A stretch of 64,000 nt of DNA from Longirhabdus pacifica. Its GTDB lineage: Bacteria; Bacillota; Bacilli; Paenibacillales; DSM-105158. Location of the stretch: assembly GCF_004115085.1 (NCBI RefSeq), contig NZ_QXJP01000004.1, forward strand, positions 62,001-126,000, read 5' to 3'. The translations under genes and the position numbers were made by a program. Below are positions 17,205-26,843 of this stretch, piece after piece; position 1 is the stretch's first letter; each line of letters opens with the position of its first letter. Below the pieces are notes generated by a model, which was not told where the DNA came from, did not search any database, and saw only the letters and a program-made list of their open reading frames with translations.

Positions 17205-18725
17205 TTAGAGCGCTACTTGTTCTTCTTTCGTGAAAATGTTCTCTGCTACTTTTATCGATGTCAGCAGTGCTTTTGCTTTATTTACCGTTTCCTCGTATTC
17301 TTTTTCTGGAATAGAATCGTATACCACCCCTGCTCCTGCTTGCACATAAGCTTTATTCCCTTTAAAAATAATCGTTCGGATCGTAATACACGTGTCCAAG
17401 TTACCATTGAATCCTAAATACCCTATAGCACCTGCATAAGCACCTCTTGCTTCTTGTTCCAGCTCCGCTATAATTTCCATTGCCCGAATTTTAGGTGCAC
17501 CTGAAACGGTACCCGCAGGCATGCATGAAATGAATGCATCAAAGAAATCTTTTTCTTCCTGCAATTCACCAGAAACGTTAGACACGATGTGCATCACATG
17601 AGAGTAGCGCTCTATATCCATGTAACTATCTACTTCTACTGTGCCATATTTTGCAACTCTACCGATGTCATTTCGTCCTAAATCTACTAACATCACATGT
17701 TCTGCACGCTCTTTTTCATCATGGAGCAATTCATGTTCAAGCGCGATGTCCTCTTCTTCATTGCGCCCTCTAGGCCTTGTACCCGCAATAGGTCTCGTCT
17801 CTACCCGATCTCCTTCTACTCGTACGAGCAGCTCTGGTGATGTCCCTACGATCACCTCGTCTCCTAGTTTGAGCATATACATGTAAGGCGATGGATTCAT
17901 CGTTCGAAGTACACGATACACATGCAGTGGTGACGCTTCGCTTTCCATTTCGAATCTCTGTGATAATACAACTTGAAAAATATCACCACTTGCAATGTAG
18001 TCTTTAGCTTTGTCCACATTACGCATGAAATCTTCTTTGCTAATGTTGGATACCACGTTTTCTAAATCTACTTCATGCGCCATACTAGATCGGTGAAACA
18101 TAGGAATGTGAAGCGGCTGGTGTATACGTTGAATCGTTTGCTGCAATTTTTGAACGGTCAGCTGATACGCTTGTGTGATGTCTTCAATGGAATCACCTTC
18201 ATGGACGTGCACATTACCGATCACTTTCACTTGTTGTTTCAAATGGTCAAACACAATAATTTGATCACAGAACATAAACTGAATATCTTGCATGTTTAAA
18301 TCATCGATGCGGTGTGGTGGTATATTTTCGTAATATTGAATGAGATCATAACCGAAAAAACCAACCGCTCCACCTGTAAATCTAGGCATATCTTCTAACT
18401 TAGGACTTTGATAGCGTGCTAGCAATTGTTTCAGCGCTTGCATAGGCTTGTCTGTAAGCGTCTGTTTTTTTCCGTTCAAATCTATTTCAATTGCTCCTTT
18501 TTTACCTCTAATATGCAAGAAAGGATCTGTGCCGATAAAAGAATATCTTGCCCAATTCGTACCGCCTTCCACACTTTCTAATAAAAATGCATAGGGCTCT
18601 TGTTCAAAATGATGAAATAAACGAATAGGCGTTTCTGTATCCGCAAGTATGTTTCTCTCTATTGGGATTAAATTGTATTGTTTGGCTTGTTGTATGACGT
18701 ACTGTAATTCTTTCTCTGTCTCCAC
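17205..18725 (-). CDS. trpE: Anthranilate synthase component I
   Basis: TrpE converts chorismate to anthranilate with ammonia from a separate glutaminase. The feedback-inhibition motif LLES is at residues 48-51. The catalytic half has [10 protein letters not shown], the chorismate-binding stretch [16 protein letters not shown], and GAIGYLGF. It starts with GTG at 18725, preceded by GGAGTG. It is the first gene of the operon and is controlled by the TRAP leader upstream. Confidence 0.97.
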   Translation of the reverse strand: METEKELQYVIQQAKQYNLIPIERNILADTETPIRLFHHFEQEPYAFLLESVEGGTNWARYSFIGTDPFLHIRGKKGAIEIDLNGKKQTLTDKPMQALKQLLARYQSPKLEDMPRFTGGAVGFFGYDLIQYYENIPPHRIDDLNMQDIQFMFCDQIIVFDHLKQQVKVIGNVHVHEGDSIEDITQAYQLTVQKLQQTIQRIHQPLHIPMFHRSSMAHEVDLENVVSNISKEDFMRNVDKAKDYIASGDIFQVVLSQRFEMESEASPLHVYRVLRTMNPSPYMYMLKLGDEVIVGTSPELLVRVEGDRVETRPIAGTRPRGRNEEEDIALEHELLHDEKERAEHVMLVDLGRNDIGRVAKYGTVEVDSYMDIERYSHVMHIVSNVSGELQEEKDFFDAFISCMPAGTVSGAPKIRAMEIIAELEQEARGAYAGAIGYLGFNGNLDTCITIRTIIFKGNKAYVQAGAGVVYDSIPEKEYEETVNKAKALLTSIKVAENIFTKEEQVAL

Positions 18726-18771
18726 TATGGTTCACTCCTTCTCTTACAGTAAAAAAAGTATATAGCGCAAA

Positions 18772-18797
18772 AAAACTCTGTCCAAGAACAGAGTTTT
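18772..18797 (-). terminator. trp leader attenuator terminator
   Basis: Stem AAACTCTG / CAGAGTTT with an 8-base loop and a run of seven T on the minus strand, about 45-70 bases before the trpE start. It is placed as the terminator of a TRAP-controlled leader would be. Confidence 0.85.
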
Positions 18798-18879
18798 GTG
18801 TATAGTAGTCATCATTGCCCTTTACATATAATGAATTTTACATGTCATCCAAACATGTATAAGGCGCATGATCATCATT

Positions 18880-18926
18880 CAATTATAGCTCATCTACTCT
18901 ATACTATACTGTTCTATTCTCGGCTA
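18880..18926 (-). promoter_or_regulatory. TRAP binding site in the trp leader
   Basis: On the minus strand eight triplets follow one another with exactly 2 bases between them: TAG, GAG, TAG, CAG, TAG, TAG, TAG, GAG. Weaker triplets follow. This is the known recognition pattern of the tryptophan-activated TRAP ring (G/U-AG repeats). The gene for TRAP (mtrB) is at 31439. When TRAP binds it should favour the terminator at 18772-18797. Confidence 0.88.
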
Positions 18927-18997
18927 TTCGTATTTATTTCCTTATGACCATCCTATGATGAGCCATCAAGGTAAAATAAACTACTAATCTTATAGGT

Positions 18998-19026
18998 ACT
19001 ATACTATGCTATCGCAAGAGTGTCAA
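18998..19026 (-). promoter_or_regulatory. Sigma-A promoter of the trp operon
   Basis: TTGACA (19026-19021), a 17-base spacer and TATAGT (19003-18998) on the minus strand. Transcription would start near 18991, giving a leader of about 265 bases before trpE. Confidence 0.8.
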
Positions 19027-19067
19027 CTACAAAAGGTACATTTCATTACGAATTAGCATCCATGCCA

Positions 19068-19433
19068 TTACTCACATAAGTCAGGTCTTAGCTTTTTGGC
19101 TTCATGTAAATAGACATGGCGCATATCACCTTGCTCTTTTTCCGTATTCGCGTGAAGCATGAGACGAATACATTTTTGCAAGCTATCTTTAATTGGTATT
19201 TCAAGCGAGCACATTAACGGAACCATTTCCCATCCTGGCATATTTCTAATCGCCAAAGCAGGGAAAACGTCATCAACATCCGCAGTTACCGTCACAAATA
19301 CGCTACAAATATCAGCAGGATTCACATTGTTTTCTTCTACAATGGTACGAAGCAACTCGGAAGTCTTATCTAATATTTCTTGCTCCACATTTTCTTCTAC
19401 TGTTGTCGCTCCCCTAATTCCTCGAACGTACAT
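19068..19433 (-). CDS. aroH: Chorismate mutase (AroH type)
   Basis: A 121-residue monofunctional chorismate mutase of the Bacillus AroH trimer family; it makes prephenate for phenylalanine and tyrosine. RGIRGATTVEEN at the N-terminus and the PLMCSLEIPI, CIRLMLH segments hold the expected active-site residues. It lies 28 bases after aroB, with a GGAGATTT ribosome site. The aro-trp order (aroC, aroB, aroH, trpE) is the Bacillus one. Confidence 0.96.
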   Translation of the reverse strand: MYVRGIRGATTVEENVEQEILDKTSELLRTIVEENNVNPADICSVFVTVTADVDDVFPALAIRNMPGWEMVPLMCSLEIPIKDSLQKCIRLMLHANTEKEQGDMRHVYLHEAKKLRPDLCE

Positions 19434-19461
19434 AGAAAAATCTCCATCCTCTCCAACAAAC

Positions 19462-20547
19462 TTATTTTAATTCATTAATCACAGTACGCACCATGTCAGG
19501 GTCAATATGATCTGCAAGTTTGACTTTTCCTATCTGCGTAAGTACTACAAACACTAATTTGCCATCTACCACTTTCTTATCTCTCATCATCGCTTGCAAG
19601 ATTTCTTCTGTATCGATGGAGGAAGGTAGAGAGACAGGTAATTGAAATTTCTCCAATACCGTTATCATGCGCTCTTCCACAGTTGGATCACAACCGAGTA
19701 AAACGCTAATTTTTGCTGCACCTACCATCCCAATCGAAATAGCCTCTCCATGCAAAATATTTCCATAAGACGCTACCGCTTCAATGGCGTGTCCAATCGT
19801 ATGTCCTAAATTTAAAAACGCACGTATTCCTGCTTCTCGTTCATCGTTGGATACAATTTCAGCTTTAATGGAACATCCTTTAAATAATGCATATTCTAAC
19901 GCTGCATAATCTAGTCCCAATAGTTTTTCTGTGTTCTGCTCGCACCAATCTAAAAATGCTGCATCCCACAAAAAAGCTTCTTTTATGACTTCAGCTAATC
20001 CCGCTTTCACTTCACGTTGTGGCAGCGTTTTTAATGTAGCTAAGTCGTATATGACTAATTTAGGTTGGTGAAATGCACCAATCATGTTTTTAGCTAGTGG
20101 ATGATTGACTGCAACTTTACCACCTACGCTCGAATCATGTGCAAGAATGGTCGTTGGTAGTTGAACAAACGACACCCCGCGCATAAACGATGCAGCGGCA
20201 AAGCCTGCAATATCTCCTACTACGCCTCCACCTAACGCTAGCACCGTAGTGTTGCGATCACAACCATGTTCAATCATCGTCGTCATAATAGACTCAAAAT
20301 GATGCAGCGATTTAGAGGCTTCTCCCGCTGGTATGATGTGCGTAACGACGTTATAATCAGCTTCATGTAATGTTTGTACTAGGCTGTGCAAATAGTGCGG
20401 AGCCACGTTATCGTCTGTCACGATCACTAGTGTAGAACGCTGGGTAATGTGATGTTCTTGCAACAATGCTGGTACTTTTTGCAGCAGTCCTTCTTCAATA
20501 TAAATGGGATAAGAGCGATCACCTAAATCTACATTGAGCAGTTTCAT
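19462..20547 (-). CDS. aroB: 3-Dehydroquinate synthase
   Basis: AroB closes the ring of DAHP to 3-dehydroquinate, the second shikimate step. The NAD-binding GGGVVGDIAGFAA motif and the metal-binding residues in EVIKEAF and LNLGHTIGHAIE (with HGEAISIGM) are present. Length 361 is normal. It starts 3 bases after the aroC stop. Confidence 0.97.
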   Translation of the reverse strand: MKLLNVDLGDRSYPIYIEEGLLQKVPALLQEHHITQRSTLVIVTDDNVAPHYLHSLVQTLHEADYNVVTHIIPAGEASKSLHHFESIMTTMIEHGCDRNTTVLALGGGVVGDIAGFAAASFMRGVSFVQLPTTILAHDSSVGGKVAVNHPLAKNMIGAFHQPKLVIYDLATLKTLPQREVKAGLAEVIKEAFLWDAAFLDWCEQNTEKLLGLDYAALEYALFKGCSIKAEIVSNDEREAGIRAFLNLGHTIGHAIEAVASYGNILHGEAISIGMVGAAKISVLLGCDPTVEERMITVLEKFQLPVSLPSSIDTEEILQAMMRDKKVVDGKLVFVVLTQIGKVKLADHIDPDMVRTVINELK

Positions 20548-20550
20548 ACG

Positions 20551-21714
20551 TTAGTACGCCCTTACTTGCTCAAGGTATTGATCCAAGTTTCCTTGAATCT
20601 CTTCGATAGAATCCCCACCAAATTTCTCCATAAAGGCACGCGCGACTTCCCACGCTACCACATGCTCCATCACTACACTTGCTGCTGGAACGGCACAACT
20701 ATCAGAACGCTCTACTTGAGCAGTAAACTCTTCTTTATTATCGATATCCACACTTTTTAATGGTTTGTACAGTGTTGGGATAGGCTTCATGACACCGCGA
20801 ACGACGATCGGTTCTCCCGTTGTCATTCCACCTTCAAACCCTCCTGCATTGTTGGAAGCGCGATGGAAACCTTTGTCTTCATCATACAAAATCTCATCAT
20901 GCACTTGAGATCCTCTTCTCTCCGCAGCCTCAAATCCTATGCCGATTTCACAGCCTTTAAATGCATTAATGGAAACAACGGCTTGTGCGATTCTAGCATC
21001 TAACTTACGGTCATATTGCACGTGACTACCTAGTCCAACCGGAACCCCTTCGATAATCACCTCGACAATGCCACCGATGGAATCGCCCTCTTTCTTCACC
21101 TCATCAATATGTTGGATCATTTTTGCTTCTGCGTCTTTATCCACGACACGAACAGGCGAAGCTTCTGTAACGCTAATTAATTCATCTATCGGAAGCTGCT
21201 TTCGCTCCGCTTCTATTTCTCCAATACGAATCACTTGTCCAGCGACTTTAATGCCAAACGCAGCTAACAATTGTCTTGCCATGCCGCCTACTGCAACACG
21301 AGCAGCCGTTTCTCTCGCACTAGATCTTTCTAATATATTTCTTAAGTCTCTTTGATTGTATTTCAAGCCACCATTCAGGTCAGCATGTCCAGGACGTGGA
21401 CGATGAACACGACGCTTCTCCTCATCACTACCTTCAATCGGCTCGATGTTCATAATTTTCGTCCAATGAGTCCAATCTTTGTTCTCTACGACGAGGGACA
21501 CAGGCGCCCCTGTTGTTTTGCCATGACGAATGCCACCTGTTACCTGTGCACCATCTTTCTCTATTTGCATTCTTCTGCCACGACCATACCCTTTTTGTCT
21601 ACGTTCAAGTTGAACATTCAACTCATTAAAATCAATCGTTAAATTACTTGGTAATCCTTCTATAATAGCCGTCAATTGAGGTCCGTGCGTTTCTCCAGCA
21701 GTTAAGTATCTCAT
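20551..21714 (-). CDS. aroC: Chorismate synthase
   Basis: The enzyme, called AroF in Bacillus subtilis, makes chorismate from EPSP using reduced [11 protein letters not shown] at residues 7-14, RRQKGYGRG, the RPGHADLNG region and [11 protein letters not shown] are signature segments. Length 387 is typical. It is the first gene of the aroC-aroB-aroH group and has a near-consensus promoter. Its product is the branch point for the trp, tyr and mqnA genes of this window. Confidence 0.97.
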   Translation of the reverse strand: MRYLTAGETHGPQLTAIIEGLPSNLTIDFNELNVQLERRQKGYGRGRRMQIEKDGAQVTGGIRHGKTTGAPVSLVVENKDWTHWTKIMNIEPIEGSDEEKRRVHRPRPGHADLNGGLKYNQRDLRNILERSSARETAARVAVGGMARQLLAAFGIKVAGQVIRIGEIEAERKQLPIDELISVTEASPVRVVDKDAEAKMIQHIDEVKKEGDSIGGIVEVIIEGVPVGLGSHVQYDRKLDARIAQAVVSINAFKGCEIGIGFEAAERRGSQVHDEILYDEDKGFHRASNNAGGFEGGMTTGEPIVVRGVMKPIPTLYKPLKSVDIDNKEEFTAQVERSDSCAVPAASVVMEHVVAWEVARAFMEKFGGDSIEEIQGNLDQYLEQVRAY

Positions 21715-21787
21715 GTATGTTTCTCCTCCATCCTTTTATCTCAACCATTCACTTTAGCGCTTTTAAGCGTTCAAACATCTTGAGTAA

Positions 21788-21816
21788 ATTATAGTATAGC
21801 TCTTTACGTTTGACAA
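21788..21816 (-). promoter_or_regulatory. Sigma-A promoter of aroC-aroB-aroH
   Basis: TTGTCA (21816-21811), a 17-base spacer and TATAAT (21793-21788) on the minus strand, about 75 bases before the aroC start. Confidence 0.78.
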
Positions 21817-21840
21817 CATCTATATGAACAATAGATAAGA

Positions 21841-21880
21841 TAAGGTTGTGATATTGTAATTTCTCCATTTTATATTTGTG
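21841..21880 (+). repeat. Remnant of the two-hairpin element
   Basis: AAGGTTGTGATATTGTAATTTCTCCATTTTATATTT matches the right arm of hairpin 1 in the copies at 4692 and 6979. The inner stem and hairpin 2 are missing. It lies upstream of the aroC promoter. The remaining bases to 22119 show no confident promoter for the plus-strand gene. Confidence 0.6.
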
Positions 21881-22119
21881 ATATTGATTCCATCTTATAC
21901 TTCATCGTTTTCATTTATTTTCACTTTACAAAAACGTTTCTCTTTACTATACACCCCTCGTTCTCCTTATACAAATATAGTTATTTATTTCATTTCATCC
22001 GCACAAGCAGTGATGACCTAAAAGAATATACTATTAAGACTTTTTCACGAACAGATCAGTGTATGTGTTGTTAATCGTTTCTATTAAATCGTTGTTAATC
22101 AATAAGGAGAGGGTATGCT

Positions 22120-24399
22120 ATGAATAATGAATGCAAACGAATAGAGATAGGACTTTGTTCTACCGCTTTAGGTCAATGTACAACCGCAGAAGGTCAAGCT
22201 TCACTTGCAGAAGGGTTTCAAACAAAATCTTGTAGCCTTGCTTCTCACGCGGAAGGAAATTTATCCATTTCAGTAGGAGTGAACGCTCATGCGGAAGGAA
22301 TTTCTACTTTATCTTCTGGAGATAACGCTCACGCGGAAGGGAATGCAACGATGGCTCAAGGCTCTAATTCTCATGCGGAAGGAGTCTTTTCTGTTGCTAC
22401 TGGTGCGAATTCACATGCGGAAGGGAATAGCACAGAATCAGCGGGCGAAAATTCGCATGCCGAGGGAAATGACACTGAAGCCAATGGGGACAGTTCGCAT
22501 GCGGAAGGAAACACAACTTGTGCAGATGGTGCGCATGCCCACGCAGAAGGGTTTCTAAGCACAGCCAGTGGAGATAGCTCTCATGCCGAGGGATTCGTTA
22601 CATTGTCAATGGGTACGGAATCACATGTGGAAGGGAATTTCAGTAGTGCTATAGGTGATTTCTCCCATGCGGAAGGACAGGGAACAGCAGCAATGGGAAA
22701 TGCTTCTCATACGGAAGGCAGTAGCTCTTTAGCATCGGGCAACATCTCTCACGCGGAAGGGAATTCTACTGAAGCCAGTGGATCTAACTCCCATGCGGAA
22801 GGGTTTTTAAGCACAGCCAGTGGAGATAGTGCACATGCCGAGGGAAATACTACTGAAGCCAGCGGAGATTCGTCCCATGCGGAAGGCGAAGAAACAATAG
22901 CAAGTGGACTTGTTTCTCATGCGGAAGGATCAGGAACTGAAGCCTCAGGAGCATTTTCTCATGCGGAAGGAAGAGAGAGTGTTGCTTCTGGCATCGAATC
23001 ACATGCGGAAGGGTGTTTAACCATTGCTATTGGTGATATGTCCCATGCAGAAGTGAGCGGAAATGCCATTGGTTTTGGATCTCATTCAGAAGGAAACTCC
23101 ACCATTGCAACAGGAAACTTTTCACACAGTGAGGGAAGTGTCACCACTGCATCCGGTAGTTTTTCACATGCAGAAGGAAGTCTAGCTAATGCAAGCGGGA
23201 TGGCGGCACATGCAGAAGGAGTTAGCACCTCTGCCAGTAACACCGCAGCCCATGCGGAGGGATACAACGCAACAGCAAGTGGAATAGCGTCTCATGTTGA
23301 AGGAATGGGAACAACGGCATCGAATTTAGGTTCGCACGCAGAAGGATTAAATACGATAGCTAGTGGCCCAGCTGCACATGCGGAGGGAAGTGGCAGTACA
23401 GCAAGCGGTGACAGCTCTCATGCCGAAGGAGTTAGCTCTATAGCAAGCGGACTTGTTTCGCATGCAGAGGGATTTAATACGCAAGCCAATGGTGATTTTT
23501 CCCACGCTGAAGGAAGAGGAACGATAGTAGATGGTATCGCTTCTCATGCGCAGGGCATCGACACTACGATTGGTAACACGTTAACTGGTGCTCATATCAT
23601 GGGATGTAGTGGGGAAGCAAAATTCGATTACTCTTGGCATCTTGCTAATGGTAACACGATTCCAGGTAATGGTCTCGCTGCTTTTATTCGAGGGGATGCA
23701 GGTAATGAAGGAGATGCTTGCTTTAATAACGTGACTACTGGGGGCAATTGTAATCAGTGTGATTTTGCTGAAATGTTTGAAAGTATGGACGGAAAAGCGA
23801 TCGATGTCGGTTACTTTGTGACAGTAGAAGACGATAAAGTGCGTAAAGCAACAGATAACGATGCCTATATTCTTGGTGTATCGAGTGCCACACCCGCAGT
23901 GTTAGCTGGTTCTTCTACCCTGCATTGGCAAGGACAATACGAAACAGATGAATGGGGGAGATATGTATATGAAACGATAACCGTTCCACCTCACCAAAAC
24001 GATAAAGGACAAATCGCAAAGCCTGAAAACAAAGTAAAACGAAGAAAAGTAAATCCAGCATATGACCCTAGTCTACCTTATCTTTCTCGTGAGGAAAGAG
24101 CGGAATGGACACCGATTGGCCTCATAGGACAATTGCGTGTGAGAGACGATGGATCATGTCATGTCAACGGATACTGTATGCCAAATCATGAAGGTATCGC
24201 TACCGCTTCCAACCAAGGCTACCGTGTATTGAAACGCACAGGAAAACATCAAATCCTCATCCTATTCAACGGCAACGATCACCAAAAAAACATGAAATTA
24301 ATGAAAGAGAAAGACGATGAAATGAATCAATTAAAAAAAGAGTTACACGCCACAAACGAGAAGATAGATGCATTATTAAGCAAATTAAAATCACTATAG
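22120..24399 (+). CDS. SHAEG-repeat fibre-like protein with G2-type autoprocessing domain
   Basis: A 759-residue protein, on the strand opposite its neighbours. After a Cys-rich N-terminus (C5, C13, C20, C38) come about 32 copies of a 14-residue repeat, SHAEGxxTxASGxx, from about residue 42 to 490. The pattern is like the left-handed parallel beta-roll heads of YadA-type trimeric proteins. Residues about 500-700 (CDFAEMFESMDG, ILGVSSATPAV, SREERAEWTPIGLIGQL) resemble the peptidase G2 / intramolecular chaperone domain of phage tail appendages. A short coiled coil ends it. There is no signal peptide or membrane anchor. Ribosome site AAGGAG. I infer a self-cleaving trimeric fibre, perhaps on the spore surface; a phage origin is also possible. 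Confidence 0.85.
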   Translation: MNNECKRIEIGLCSTALGQCTTAEGQASLAEGFQTKSCSLASHAEGNLSISVGVNAHAEGISTLSSGDNAHAEGNATMAQGSNSHAEGVFSVATGANSHAEGNSTESAGENSHAEGNDTEANGDSSHAEGNTTCADGAHAHAEGFLSTASGDSSHAEGFVTLSMGTESHVEGNFSSAIGDFSHAEGQGTAAMGNASHTEGSSSLASGNISHAEGNSTEASGSNSHAEGFLSTASGDSAHAEGNTTEASGDSSHAEGEETIASGLVSHAEGSGTEASGAFSHAEGRESVASGIESHAEGCLTIAIGDMSHAEVSGNAIGFGSHSEGNSTIATGNFSHSEGSVTTASGSFSHAEGSLANASGMAAHAEGVSTSASNTAAHAEGYNATASGIASHVEGMGTTASNLGSHAEGLNTIASGPAAHAEGSGSTASGDSSHAEGVSSIASGLVSHAEGFNTQANGDFSHAEGRGTIVDGIASHAQGIDTTIGNTLTGAHIMGCSGEAKFDYSWHLANGNTIPGNGLAAFIRGDAGNEGDACFNNVTTGGNCNQCDFAEMFESMDGKAIDVGYFVTVEDDKVRKATDNDAYILGVSSATPAVLAGSSTLHWQGQYETDEWGRYVYETITVPPHQNDKGQIAKPENKVKRRKVNPAYDPSLPYLSREERAEWTPIGLIGQLRVRDDGSCHVNGYCMPNHEGIATASNQGYRVLKRTGKHQILILFNGNDHQKNMKLMKEKDDEMNQLKKELHATNEKIDALLSKLKSL

Positions 24400-24451
24400 T
24401 TTAAAACCATAAAACAACAAGTAACTTCTGCTCCCTATCCTCACGCTCATA

Positions 24452-25234
24452 CTATGCTTTCTTTTTTTGATAGAAAAAAGTATTCAGAGATTCTAGGTCA
24501 TATTGATTGGAAGAAAATATTTGCTCTGTACTGCCAACAAAGAAAATGCCTCCCTCACGTAATGCGTTGGAAAACTTCCTGTAAAGTCTATCCTTCGCTT
24601 CGTCTGTAAAATAAATCATAACGTTTCTACAAATAATGAGATCAAATTGTTCTTCAAATTCATCGACTAACAAATCTTTCTGCTCAAATCGAATCTTTTG
24701 TTTCAAAACATTGGATATATGATGATTGCCTTCCTTTAGCGAAAAATACTTGTTTAAATAGGCTTCTGGCATCTCTCTTATCGCGCGATCGTCATATACT
24801 CCCTTACGTGCAACTTGCAGTACATTTTCATCTAAATCCGAAGCTATAATTTTAGATTGATGCAATGCATTTAATTCATCCAATATCATCGCTAACGTAT
24901 ACGGCTCTTCCCCCGTTGAACAAGCTGCACTCCAACACTTCAGTTGCCTTTTTTCTTTGACCATATCCACTAAAAAGTTATCTTTTAACGTATTCCATCG
25001 CTGCACGTTACGCCAAAACTCTGATACATTAATTGTGATCCGATCTAAAAACTCATCTAGTAAATTTTTATCTCTAGATAATGCCAAAAAATATTCATCA
25101 AAAGTATGATATCCTCTTTTATCACGAAGTGTTGTTATTCTCCGTTTCATTTGTGCCTCTTTATATTGTGAAAGATCAATTGCTGTAATTCTTTTAATCT
25201 TTTCAACAAATAAAGAGAAGTCAAGATTATCCAT
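24452..25234 (-). CDS. cheR: Chemotaxis protein methyltransferase CheR
   Basis: CheR transfers methyl groups from SAM to glutamates of chemoreceptors. The N-terminal helical domain (residues 1-70) and the SAM-binding CheR domain (CWSAACSTGEEPYTLAM, ASDLDENVLQVA, IICRNVMIYF) are complete. The start is the ATG at 25234 with GAGGAG upstream, giving 260 residues. The ndk-cheR pair is conserved in Bacillus; here the SHAEG gene separates it from aroC. Confidence 0.96.
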   Translation of the reverse strand: MDNLDFSLFVEKIKRITAIDLSQYKEAQMKRRITTLRDKRGYHTFDEYFLALSRDKNLLDEFLDRITINVSEFWRNVQRWNTLKDNFLVDMVKEKRQLKCWSAACSTGEEPYTLAMILDELNALHQSKIIASDLDENVLQVARKGVYDDRAIREMPEAYLNKYFSLKEGNHHISNVLKQKIRFEQKDLLVDEFEEQFDLIICRNVMIYFTDEAKDRLYRKFSNALREGGIFFVGSTEQIFSSNQYDLESLNTFFYQKKKA

Positions 25235-25281
25235 CAATCTCACTCCTCTTATTTTTCTCTATTTACAATAAATTTAGATTA

Positions 25282-25728
25282 CTATAACCAGCTCATGATT
25301 GTTTTATCATATGCTACGATTTCTTCCTGTTTAAAGAAGTTACCTATTTCTCTTGCTGCACTTTCTGGGGAGTCGGAGCCGTGTATAATATTATTACTTG
25401 TATGAAGAGCAAAATCCCCTCTAATGGTTCCCGGCTGAGCTTCTGTCACTTTCGTCTTGCCAATCAACGTACGAGAAAGTTGGATAATGTCGTCCCCTTT
25501 CCATACCATAGCAAATACAGGTCCTGAAGTAATGAAATCCACTAATTCTTGAAAAAAAGGCTTGTCCTTATGTTCTTCATAATGAAAAGTTGCTTGTTCT
25601 ACCGTTGGGATTAGCACTTTACATGCTGTCATTTGAAATCCTTTTTGCTCAAATCTTTTGACAACCTCACCTATTAGTCCTCTTTGCACACCATCTGGTT
25701 TTACCATTAAAAATGTTTGTTCCATCAT
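25282..25728 (-). CDS. ndk: Nucleoside diphosphate kinase
   Basis: Ndk balances NTP pools through a phosphohistidine intermediate. The active site NIIHGSDS is intact, and [14 protein letters not shown] at the N-terminus is characteristic. The frame opens upstream to 25797, but the MMEQTF start at 25728 has a GGGGG ribosome site and gives the usual 148 residues. Confidence 0.97.
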   Translation of the reverse strand: MMEQTFLMVKPDGVQRGLIGEVVKRFEQKGFQMTACKVLIPTVEQATFHYEEHKDKPFFQELVDFITSGPVFAMVWKGDDIIQLSRTLIGKTKVTEAQPGTIRGDFALHTSNNIIHGSDSPESAAREIGNFFKQEEIVAYDKTIMSWL

Positions 25729-25861
25729 GTGTATCCCCCTTTTTTGTTTGAAAACGCTTAACACATTTCCTATGTAAGGTGTAAAAAAATATTGCACATA
25801 ATTGGATTATACACATGATATGTAGAATAGATCAACCATAAGTTGTAAAGTTAATGGAAAG

Positions 25862-26836
25862 TTAATACTTCCTCTTGACGATAAAATTAGCAATATTAAT
25901 TAAATCCTTTTTCGCTGTTAGATCTGGTAACGATTCTATTGCATCCATTGCTTTTGCAATATATTTATCGGCAAGTGCCTGAGATTGATTTATTCCATCA
26001 CTGGCACGAATGAGAGAAATAAATGTTGATGCGTCCACTTGACCGTCATGTTCTTTGAACAATGCAATTTCATGAAGCAACTGTTCACGAATATCTTCAT
26101 GTTGCAACGCATAAATGACAGGAAGCGTAATATTACCTTGTCGCATATCACTACCAGGAGGTTTTCCAATTTGTTTTTCCGTACCGTTGATGTCTAAAAT
26201 ATCATCAATAATTTGAAATGCCATGCCAACATTGTAGCCAAATCGGTACAAACGACGTGCAACATCTCTGGTTGCTCCAGCAGCAATGGCTCCAAGTTGA
26301 CAGCTAATTGCAATTAATATTGCGGTTTTCCGTCTTATACGAAGTAAATAGTCGTACACACTTTGATCTGTATCGTAAAACAAACGAATTTGTTCCATTT
26401 CACCAATGCTCATATCTACCATGGCTTTAGATAAGATACAGTGTAATTCTTCATTATCAATATCCGTAACAACGGTTAATGCTTTAGCAAATAAATAATC
26501 ACCTGTGTACATCGCGATACGATTGTCCCACTTCGATTTCACGGTCAAATTTCCACGTCTCGTCGCCGCATCATCAATGACATCATCATGAACGAGTGTT
26601 GCCATATGAATTAATTCTAACGATGCAGCAACCTTCATCACTTTTTCCCGATCATATGTACCAAATTGCCCCGATAGGAGCACAAAAACAGGTCGTATTC
26701 TTTTCCCGCCTGCTTTTAACAAATGGGTGGAGGCTTGGAATAATACATGCTGATCTGTATCTATTGTGGCTTCCATCTGTTGCTCTACATAAGCTAACTC
26801 TGGTTTCATTTTCTTATAAATATTTAGTAAATTCAT
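25862..26836 (-). CDS. hepT: Heptaprenyl diphosphate synthase component II
   Basis: The catalytic subunit that makes the C35 side chain of menaquinone-7, together with HepS. The first Asp-rich motif is at residues 84-89 (DDVIDD) and the second at about 211-217 (IIDDILD). KAGGKRIRP binds the allylic substrate. Length 324 is normal. It closes the hepS-menG-ubiA-ubiX-mqnA-hepT operon, 7 bases after mqnA. Confidence 0.96.
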   Translation of the reverse strand: MNLLNIYKKMKPELAYVEQQMEATIDTDQHVLFQASTHLLKAGGKRIRPVFVLLSGQFGTYDREKVMKVAASLELIHMATLVHDDVIDDAATRRGNLTVKSKWDNRIAMYTGDYLFAKALTVVTDIDNEELHCILSKAMVDMSIGEMEQIRLFYDTDQSVYDYLLRIRRKTAILIAISCQLGAIAAGATRDVARRLYRFGYNVGMAFQIIDDILDINGTEKQIGKPPGSDMRQGNITLPVIYALQHEDIREQLLHEIALFKEHDGQVDASTFISLIRASDGINQSQALADKYIAKAMDAIESLPDLTAKKDLINIANFIVKRKY

Positions 26837-26843
26837 ATGTCAC

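Noticed and set aside
22240-23580. CRISPR or non-coding satellite in the 42-bp repeats
   Set aside because: The repeats keep one open frame of 759 codons with a ribosome site and a clear protein repeat; variation is mostly in variable residues.
22120-24399. Part of a prophage tail operon
   Set aside because: The C-terminal domain is phage-like, but both flanks are core genes (aroC, cheR) and no other phage gene is present.
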